Of a stretch of DNA of 11,676 nt, positions 6,245 through 11,676 are shown in pieces (position 1 is the first letter of the stretch; each line of letters begins with the position of its first letter). The stretch is taken from positions 1-11,676 of the forward strand of contig JBFLVN010000112.1 in NCBI GenBank assembly GCA_040758475.1, in the 5' to 3' direction. This stretch comes from JBFLVN01 sp040758475 (GTDB lineage: Bacteria > JAGRBM01). The translations under genes were made by a program, and so were the position numbers. Under the pieces are notes generated by a model that did not search any database, was not told where the DNA came from, and saw only the letters and a list, made by a program, of their open reading frames with translations.

Positions 6245-7603
6245 TCAGGGCGTTGACGCGGAAGCGGCCTCGCCCGAAGGCGTGCGCTCGAGAAGGTGGA
6301 ACCTTATATCCCTGCCCCGCCGGACGGTCAAGAGAACCGCCGGCTTGTCCTTGGCCGCTTCGAGCGCCTTCGTAAGGTCGCCCGCCGTCTTGATGCTTTT
6401 TTCGCCCACGCCACTAATCACGTCCCCGATCTCGACGCCCGCTTCGTCGGCCGGAGAGCCGCGTTCGACGAGGGAAACCCACGCCCCTTCGCGGTCGTCG
6501 AGCCGGGCGCCGATCTGCCGCTGGCTCGTGATCTCCTGGTAGAAAAATCCCCAGTCCGAATCCACATCGGCCGCATCGACGGCCGGTTGGGCGTCGAGCT
6601 TCACCGTGAGGGTAAGCGGCTTTAAATCCCGGAGGACTTTTACTTCCACTTTCTTGCCTACTTCGAGACCAGCCACGAGGCGCGCAAAACTCGTCGCTTC
6701 GGCTTCCTCGGGAACGTCCACATCCTGCCCGTCCACGGCAGTCACGATGTCGCCGGCCTTGAGGCCCGCGCGCTCAGCGGGGGATTCGGCGATCACGCTG
6801 TTGATGATCACTCCGCCCTGCTGCCCCAGGCCCCAGAACTTGGCGAGCTGCCGGGGAAGGGGTTGGAACGTGATGCCGAGCCACCCGCGCTGGACGCTTC
6901 CGGAGGAAGCGATGTTCTTGGCCACTTCCTGGGCCGTCTCAATGGGGATGGTAAAGCCCATGCCGCGCCCGGCGGCGATGGAATTAATTCCCACGACCTC
7001 GCTCCTCAGATTCACGAGCGGGCCGCCCGAAGAGCCCTGGTCGATCAGGGCGTCGGTCTGAATGAATTCGTTAATGAGGTCCCGATAACGAAGGTTCCGG
7101 CCCTTGGCCTGGACGATGCCGAAGGAAACCGAGTGGTCGAAGCCGTAGGGATTGCCCACGGCCAGAACCCACTGGCCCACTTCCAGGTCCTTGCTCTTTC
7201 CGAGCTTGGCGGCGACGAGCTTCGATTTCCCGGGATCGAACTTGAGGACGGCGAGATCCGTCTGCTTGTCCGTGCCGACGACGTGGGCCGGAAAAGGCTC
7301 CTTTTCTCCAAAAACCTTCACCGTCACCTTGAGCGCGTTTTCCACCACGTGCTCGTTCGTAAAGACCGTGCCGTCCTTGTCCACGATGATGCCCGATCCG
7401 GAGACCTGGCTCTTCTGGTTCTTCTGCTTGAGGATGGCCTCGATGTAGACGACGCTCGGCGTGATCTCCTTGGCCACCTGGACGATCCGCTTCTGGAGCG
7501 ATTCGAACATTTTGAGCGAATCGTCGGCGGCGCTGGACGGGCCGGCGAGAAGGGCGAAGAATACGGCAACAAGAAGCGTCCGGGTTTTCACGGAATCACG
7601 CAT
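6245..7603 (-). CDS. htrA: HtrA/Deg-family periplasmic serine protease with two PDZ domains
   Basis: This is an exported protease for misfolded envelope proteins. From the ATG at 7603 it has 452 residues. A signal peptide covers 1-25 (basic start, LLVAVFFALLAG core, cleavage after S-S-A). The trypsin-like domain spans about 45-235, with His85 in TNEHVV, Asp116 in QTDLAVL and Ser192 in DQGSSGGPL. The full catalytic triad is present. PDZ1 lies at about 240-335 (RGWLGITF, SPAERAGLKAGDIV) and PDZ2 at about 350-440 (GSPADEAGVEIGDVI). Length and layout match the Do family (DegP/DegQ). The residues around the serine (DQGSSGG) differ from the common NPGNSGG but keep the active residue. A GTG start at 7627 would add eight residues and overlap the upstream small gene by 13 nt. 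A GTG at 7591 is also possible. Confidence 0.93.
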   Translation of the reverse strand: MRDSVKTRTLLVAVFFALLAGPSSAADDSLKMFESLQKRIVQVAKEITPSVVYIEAILKQKNQKSQVSGSGIIVDKDGTVFTNEHVVENALKVTVKVFGEKEPFPAHVVGTDKQTDLAVLKFDPGKSKLVAAKLGKSKDLEVGQWVLAVGNPYGFDHSVSFGIVQAKGRNLRYRDLINEFIQTDALIDQGSSGGPLVNLRSEVVGINSIAAGRGMGFTIPIETAQEVAKNIASSGSVQRGWLGITFQPLPRQLAKFWGLGQQGGVIINSVIAESPAERAGLKAGDIVTAVDGQDVDVPEEAEATSFARLVAGLEVGKKVEVKVLRDLKPLTLTVKLDAQPAVDAADVDSDWGFFYQEITSQRQIGARLDDREGAWVSLVERGSPADEAGVEIGDVISGVGEKSIKTAGDLTKALEAAKDKPAVLLTVRRGRDIRFHLLERTPSGEAASASTP

Positions 7604-7614
7604 CCTCAACTGCT

Positions 7615-7857
7615 TTATTTTTTCCACTGGGCCACGAGCGATTCGATCACCTTGAGGGCGCTCCCCAAGGCGCTCGCGCTGATATGCCCGTTGCTCCCGG
7701 TGGCGACGAAGTTCGTCGCCCCTTCGACATTCTCCTTCGTCTGGGCGAGAAGCTGAAGGGCTTCGTCGGCCCCCTGGGGGCTTGGCCCCTGGGCCACGAT
7801 CTGCTCCACGCGGCGAAGGACCCGCGTGATGTTTCCCATGTGTCCTTTGTAATCCAT
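7615..7857 (-). CDS. Small 80-residue protein of unknown function
   Basis: This small protein is not recognised. Residues 1-22 and 27-46 look helical and amphipathic. A Gly/Ser/Thr-rich middle (VATGSNGHISASALG) leads to a last helix ending in Q-W-K-K. There is no signal peptide, membrane segment, Cys pair or known motif, so it is probably a cytoplasmic helical protein or an adaptor. A GAGGA about 10 nt upstream of the ATG supports the start; a second in-frame ATG at residue 7 is also possible. It sits 33 bp after the transaldolase and 11 bp before the protease ATG on the same strand, which suggests co-transcription. Its coding status rests on the ribosome site and spacing. Confidence 0.6.
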   Translation of the reverse strand: MDYKGHMGNITRVLRRVEQIVAQGPSPQGADEALQLLAQTKENVEGATNFVATGSNGHISASALGSALKVIESLVAQWKK

Positions 7858-7890
7858 CGTCTGTCTTTCCTCGAATGAGTTGCCCCCGAA

Positions 7891-8535
7891 TTACTTGGGC
7901 ACTTTCTCCCAGTCTTTAAGGAACCGCTCCAGGCCGATGTCCGTGAGCGGGTGCTTGGCGAGTTGAAGAATGACCGAAAACGGGCAGGTCGCCACGTCGG
8001 CTCCCATGAGGGCGGCCTGGAGGACGTGGACCGGATTGCGGACGCTCGCCACGAGGATTTCGGTCTCGTAGCCGTAGTTCAGGTAAATCCGCTTGATGTG
8101 CTCGATGAGCTGCATCCCTTCCTGGGAGATGTCGTCCAAACGGCCCACGAAGGGGCTGATGTAGGTCGCTCCCACCTTGGCGGCCAGGAGCGCCTGATTG
8201 GCGGAAAAGCAGAGGGTAACGTTGGTCTTGATATCCTCGCCGGAGAGGTATTTGGTCGCCTTGAGACCTTCGGGCGTGAGGGGGACTTTCACCACGATGT
8301 TCCGGTGGATGGAAGAAAGGTCCCGCCCCTCCTTGATCATTCCTTCGTAGTCCGTCGCGGTGACTTCGGCCGAGATGGGGCCGTCCACGATCTTGCAGAT
8401 TTCCTCCAGGACGTCCCGGAACTTGCGGCCCGTCTTGGCCACGAGGGACGGGTTCGTCGTCACCCCGTCCAGGACGCCCATGGCACCGGCTTCTTTGATC
8501 TCTTTGACGTCGGCCGTGTCGATAAAGAATTTCAT
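7891..8535 (-). CDS. tal: Transaldolase, TalC-type small family
   Basis: This 214-residue cytoplasmic enzyme of the non-oxidative pentose phosphate pathway moves a dihydroxyacetone unit between sugar phosphates. It matches the short TalC/fructose-6-phosphate aldolase family in length. Visible active-site residues are Asp6 (FIDTADV), Asn28 (VTTNPS), the Schiff-base Lys83 (IVVKVPLT) and Thr107. Two positions separate true transaldolases from E. coli-type fructose-6-phosphate aldolase. Here Glu57 (SAEV) and Phe129 (YISPFVGR) take the transaldolase state, where the aldolase has Gln and Tyr. The ATG is preceded by a GGAGG at 5 nt. The gene lies 73 bp past the TPR protein stop and heads a tight run with the 80-residue gene and htrA. 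Confidence 0.95.
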   Translation of the reverse strand: MKFFIDTADVKEIKEAGAMGVLDGVTTNPSLVAKTGRKFRDVLEEICKIVDGPISAEVTATDYEGMIKEGRDLSSIHRNIVVKVPLTPEGLKATKYLSGEDIKTNVTLCFSANQALLAAKVGATYISPFVGRLDDISQEGMQLIEHIKRIYLNYGYETEILVASVRNPVHVLQAALMGADVATCPFSVILQLAKHPLTDIGLERFLKDWEKVPK

Positions 8536-8608
8536 GAACTCCTCCCGCTTCCCAAAGCTCCTACGAGCGGGGCGAGCCTAGCGTACAAGGGGGAGAGGAA
8601 CAGGGGCG

Positions 8609-10828
8609 CTACGGCTTGCACCGCGTCCCCTTGAGCGTCCCGTCCAGATAGGCCTGGTACTCGGCCTTGTAGCGGGGGTCGTACGAAGCGGCCACCCGGT
8701 AGCGGGATTCGGCGAGGCCGCACTCCTTCTTGGCTTCGTAAAGCTTGGCGAGGTTGAAATGGGCTAGGCCGAAGGCGGGGTCGACGAGCAGGGCGCGGCG
8801 GTAAGTTTGGATGGCGTCTTCGGCCCGGTCCGTCTTTTCAAGGAAAACCGCCAGATTGAGCCAGTTGGTGGCATCACGGGGGTCTTCGCTCACGGCCTGA
8901 CGGAAACGCTTTTCGGCTTCCTCCTTGAGCCCCGCATCAAAAGCCAGGAAAGCCATGCGGTGGAGGATGGCCTGCCGGTTTTGAACGATGGCCAGGGTCG
9001 GCGTTTCCTTGGCGGAGGAACCGAGGGATTTCCCGTAAGCCACGAGGGCCCCGTCGGTCTCTTTGAGCGCGGCCAGGACGTCCCCTTCCTTCTCCAAGAA
9101 CGCGGCGTCCTCGGGGCGGTAGACCAGCGCGCGCCGGATCATGCGGATGGCTTCCTTGGGCGCATTGTCGCGCTCGTAGAGGACCGCGAGGTTGTACATC
9201 GTCGGAACGTGATCGGGCCGCAAGGCGAGGACCCGCAGAAAGTTGAGTTCGGCGTTCACGAAATCCCCTTCTTCCATGAAGAGGACGCCACGATTAGCGG
9301 CGGCGAGATAGAAAGTCTTGTCGAGCCGGAGGGTTTCCCCGAATTCTCGCATGGCTTCGCCCCCGCGGCGCTCGGCCAAGAGCGAAGCGCCCAGGTGATA
9401 ATGGGCCACGGCGTTGCCCGGATTCTTCCGGACCGCATCGGCCCAGAGCTCTGTCCCCGAGCCCCAAAGCCCCGTCCGCGCGAAAGAGATTACCGCGAAG
9501 AGGAAAACCACGCCCGAAAGCGCGGCTCCCTGGGCTCTTCGGCTAGAGAGGGAATTCCACCGGCTCCGCGCGATCCACGCAAGCAATTCCGTTCCTCCGG
9601 CCACGGCAAGCCCGGCCCAGAAGAGTACGGCCAGATAGGTCCGGTGCTCGGCCACCGGCAGGACGAGGGGAACGCATCCCGTTGAGGGAAGAAGCGAAAG
9701 ATAGATTCCCGCGGCGCAAGCGGCGGCAACCCGGCGGCGGATTTTTCCTTCCGTTCCCAGTTCCTTGGACGAACGCACGAGAAGGAAAAGCAAAAAGAAA
9801 ACGGCGCCATGCGCGGCGAGGGCGAGAAGCGGGCCGGGTGAAAATCCCTGCCAGGCGGGAAAACCGTGGTCGACGGAAAGTCCTACGGGGAAAAGAAGCA
9901 GCCGGAAGTATTCCCAATAGGCGACGGCATGGGTGGCAAGCGGCTCATAGGCGCCGGGCTTGGCCCCCGGGTCCCAGGTTCCGTGAAAAAGAGTCCACCG
10001 GAAGAGAAGGACAAGAAAAGCGGTGAAAACGAGCGGGGCATAAAACAAGCCTCTCGTTTTCCAATTCCGTTTTCCGCCCAGGATCGGATCGATCACGGAA
10101 AAATCGTACAGCGCCAAAATTGCGGGGACGAGCAGGGCTTCTTCCTTGAAGGGGATGGCAACAACCCAGGCCAGGAGTCCCGCGACGTAAAGCGAGAGCC
10201 TCGGGATAAGGCGCCCCTCTTCCGTCAAGGATTCAAGAAGCGAAAAACGAAGCGCGAGAAGCGCAAGAAGGGAAAAGAACGTTGCCAGCAGGATTCCCCG
10301 GGCGGCCAGATAGGCGATAGGCTCCACCTGGAGCGGATGGAAAGCGAAAATCGCGGCCACGGCGCCTGCCACGAAGAGATGCATCCGGCGCGAGCCAGGA
10401 ACGGGTGCCCGCCGGGATTCGAGCCCTAAGAAAAGGAAGAAAAAAACGAGAAGCGCGTTGGCCGCATGAATCAAAACGCTAAGGCCGTGGTAGAGCGAGG
10501 GGTCTTCCCCCCAAATGGAATAATCCCAGGCCAACGTGAGGATGTGGAACGGCCGGAGCTGGTCCTGGTTGACGACGGTTTCAAGCTTTTCAAGGCGCTC
10601 GCCCAGGGTTTCGAGGGCGCGCCACGCGGGAAACGCCTTGGCCCCATCGCTCTGGACGAGAACGCGGAAGTCTTCGTAGAAAAACCCGTGGAAGAGGGTA
10701 CGGCCGTAGACGAGGGCACACCCAGCGCCCAGGATCAGGGCGAAGAGGACCACGAGGTTCCGGTCGACGCGGGCCCGAAGTTTTTCAATCGTCTCCAACA
10801 GGGGCCTCCAAGCGCTCGGGCGCTTCAT
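8609..10828 (-). CDS. TMTC-like multi-pass membrane protein with C-terminal TPR repeats, putative GT-C glycosyltransferase
   Basis: From the ATG at 10828 the protein has 739 residues. About ten membrane segments lie between residues 24 and 450, followed by TPRs at about 456-729. The first outer loop has Y-E-D-F (51-54), resembling the acidic loop motif of GT-C enzymes. FHPLQVEPIAYLAARGILLA (163-182) closely follows the H-P-x-x-x-E-x-x-A pattern of TMTC proteins, and KEEA (228-231) and EHRTYL (394-399) also align with TMTC-type positions. In animals, TMTC proteins transfer mannose to proteins from a lipid carrier; bacterial members have mostly unknown substrates. The C-terminus has about seven TPRs for partner binding. 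A TTG at 10798 preceded by GGAGG may be the true start. Either start overlaps the upstream Rsm22-type gene, which suggests co-transcription. Glycosyl transfer is inferred, not shown. Confidence 0.82.
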   Translation of the reverse strand: MKRPSAWRPLLETIEKLRARVDRNLVVLFALILGAGCALVYGRTLFHGFFYEDFRVLVQSDGAKAFPAWRALETLGERLEKLETVVNQDQLRPFHILTLAWDYSIWGEDPSLYHGLSVLIHAANALLVFFFLFLGLESRRAPVPGSRRMHLFVAGAVAAIFAFHPLQVEPIAYLAARGILLATFFSLLALLALRFSLLESLTEEGRLIPRLSLYVAGLLAWVVAIPFKEEALLVPAILALYDFSVIDPILGGKRNWKTRGLFYAPLVFTAFLVLLFRWTLFHGTWDPGAKPGAYEPLATHAVAYWEYFRLLLFPVGLSVDHGFPAWQGFSPGPLLALAAHGAVFFLLFLLVRSSKELGTEGKIRRRVAAACAAGIYLSLLPSTGCVPLVLPVAEHRTYLAVLFWAGLAVAGGTELLAWIARSRWNSLSSRRAQGAALSGVVFLFAVISFARTGLWGSGTELWADAVRKNPGNAVAHYHLGASLLAERRGGEAMREFGETLRLDKTFYLAAANRGVLFMEEGDFVNAELNFLRVLALRPDHVPTMYNLAVLYERDNAPKEAIRMIRRALVYRPEDAAFLEKEGDVLAALKETDGALVAYGKSLGSSAKETPTLAIVQNRQAILHRMAFLAFDAGLKEEAEKRFRQAVSEDPRDATNWLNLAVFLEKTDRAEDAIQTYRRALLVDPAFGLAHFNLAKLYEAKKECGLAESRYRVAASYDPRYKAEYQAYLDGTLKGTRCKP

Positions 10829-11676
10829 CGGGGGCAAGGCGCATCCGGGGGCCCGCCGGCCGGCCGGCGGGAAAAAGCGCGACTTCGCCGCGCCCCAGAG
10901 CGGCAAGCCGCCGCGCCGCCGCCGCCGTTCCCCGCTCCAAGGCCTCGTAATGCACCCAGCGCCCTTCCTCGGTGCAGACCACCCTTCCCTCTTTTCCCTT
11001 TTCAGGGAGAGCGTCGCTCACGACCCGGCCCCGATGCAAGCCCTTGGAGGGTGTTTTGAAAACATCCTTGAGGGAGCGGGAAGAGAGCCGCAGGACGAGA
11101 TAGGAAAACGTGAGGGTGTCTTTGTCGAGCCCCGCCGCGCGGTCGATCTCTTCCAAGGCTTTCGGAGGATTCCAGGGAACCCTTTCGTGGCACCAATCAC
11201 CGGCCCTTGCCAGGGCCGGGCAAGGGCCTTCGTGAAGGCACGGGGCGAAGACGTGCAAGCGCCTCCCCGGCAGGGCGAGGAGCGCGTCGCGGGACTGCTG
11301 GAGAAAACGGCCCGTGCGCTTTAAAGCGGGCTCGATCACGACAAGCGCCCCTTCCGGCCGAAGATAGTTCGCAAGAGAGTCGAGCCAGCCCGCCGCTTTC
11401 GCCGGATCGGAGAAACCCTCCGAAAGGGTGTTCCCCGCGACGATCAAATCGAACCCGGTACCGGCTTCCGCGGGGAGGGATTCCACCAAATCGCGGCGCA
11501 AGAGGGAGAGCCGGACCGCCGTTCCGGAAAGAGTTTCCTTCGCAAAGCCGCGGGCGAGTTCCTCCGCCACGCGGAGAAATCCTTCGTCCGAATCGATCCC
11601 CACGAGATCGATCTCTCTGAGAGTTTCCTTCCGTTCCAAAAAATAACCAATGGACACCAAGAGAAACGTTCCAGGC
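10785..11676 (-). CDS. Rsm22/METTL17-family SAM-dependent methyltransferase (5' end outside the window)
   Basis: The frame stays open to the window edge and the start is missing. The first codons in the window (11661-11675) read P-G-T-F-L, which fits the G-x-G-P-G-T SAM-binding motif, so a start at the TTG of 11660 would cut through that motif and is rejected. VGIDSD follows as the acidic second-strand motif and FDLIVAGNTLSE as the strand-4 motif. The Rsm22-family hallmark comes next: a cysteine cluster in APCLHEGPCPAL and GDWCHERVPW, with a fourth Cys 71 residues later (10974-10976). The spacing is C-x5-C-x9-C-x71-C. In mitochondrial METTL17/Rsm22, matching cysteines bind a 4Fe-4S cluster and the protein helps small-subunit assembly. 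A role in 30S assembly is inferred here. The 3' end overlaps the TMTC-like gene. Confidence 0.88.
   Translation of the reverse strand, partial: PGTFLLVSIGYFLERKETLREIDLVGIDSDEGFLRVAEELARGFAKETLSGTAVRLSLLRRDLVESLPAEAGTGFDLIVAGNTLSEGFSDPAKAAGWLDSLANYLRPEGALVVIEPALKRTGRFLQQSRDALLALPGRRLHVFAPCLHEGPCPALARAGDWCHERVPWNPPKALEEIDRAAGLDKDTLTFSYLVLRLSSRSLKDVFKTPSKGLHRGRVVSDALPEKGKEGRVVCTEEGRWVHYEALERGTAAAARRLAALGRGEVALFPAGRPAGPRMRLAPDEAPERLEAPVGDD
10805..10809 (-). promoter_or_regulatory. Shine-Dalgarno site favouring a TTG start for the TPR protein
   Basis: On the minus strand, GGAGG (complement of 10805-10809) lies 6 nt before an in-frame TTG at 10796-10798. No comparable site precedes the ATG at 10828. 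Starting at TTG would shorten the protein by ten residues and cut the overlap with the upstream gene from 44 to 14 nt. Confidence 0.45.

Noticed and set aside
8536..8608. Terminator or promoter between the TPR protein and transaldolase genes
   Set aside because: The 73-bp gap has only short GC-rich inverted matches and no clear promoter boxes. Whether the transaldolase gene has its own promoter cannot be decided.

Overview
The window is a GC-rich stretch of bacterial chromosome. Two predicted lipoproteins and an exported two-PDZ serine protease point to a Gram-negative (diderm) cell envelope. Nothing in the sequence fixes the phylum. The mix of a bacterial Rsm22-type methyltransferase, a TMTC-like TPR membrane protein and a PD40-propeller lipoprotein is the kind seen in environmental lineages such as deltaproteobacteria-like or metagenome-derived phyla, but that placement is a guess. 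I see no phage genes, transposases, CRISPR arrays or toxin-antitoxin genes.

Left part (1-4466). A possible leftward gene starts at the very edge (1-23). A small two-CBS-domain protein (227-637, +) runs head-on, with a 5-bp gap, into a large lipoprotein gene (643-3027, -). That protein has three Ig-like domains followed by a seven-repeat beta-propeller. After a short gap holding a strong hairpin comes a second lipoprotein (3211-4347, -), which looks like a TIM-barrel glycosidase-like protein of unknown activity. It is divergent from a TetR-family regulator (4467-5084, +), with a 119-bp shared control region.

Right part (5133-11676). Everything here is on the minus strand. In transcription order it reads: Rsm22-family methyltransferase (running off the right edge), a TMTC-like multi-pass membrane protein with TPRs (overlapping the methyltransferase), a TalC-type transaldolase, an 80-residue protein of unknown function, an HtrA/Deg-type periplasmic protease, tRNA-Thr(CGT), and an extended-SDR NAD(P)-dependent epimerase/reductase. 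The first two overlap and are probably co-transcribed. The transaldolase, small protein and protease are tightly spaced and may form a second unit.

Most genes are recognisable housekeeping or envelope functions. I do not see a clear undescribed multi-gene system. The best leads are the architecture and metal-binding-like loops of the propeller lipoprotein, the unassigned TIM-barrel lipoprotein beside its TetR regulator, the putative bacterial TMTC-like glycosyltransferase coupled to an Rsm22 protein with four candidate Fe-S cysteines, and the orphan 80-residue protein in front of htrA.
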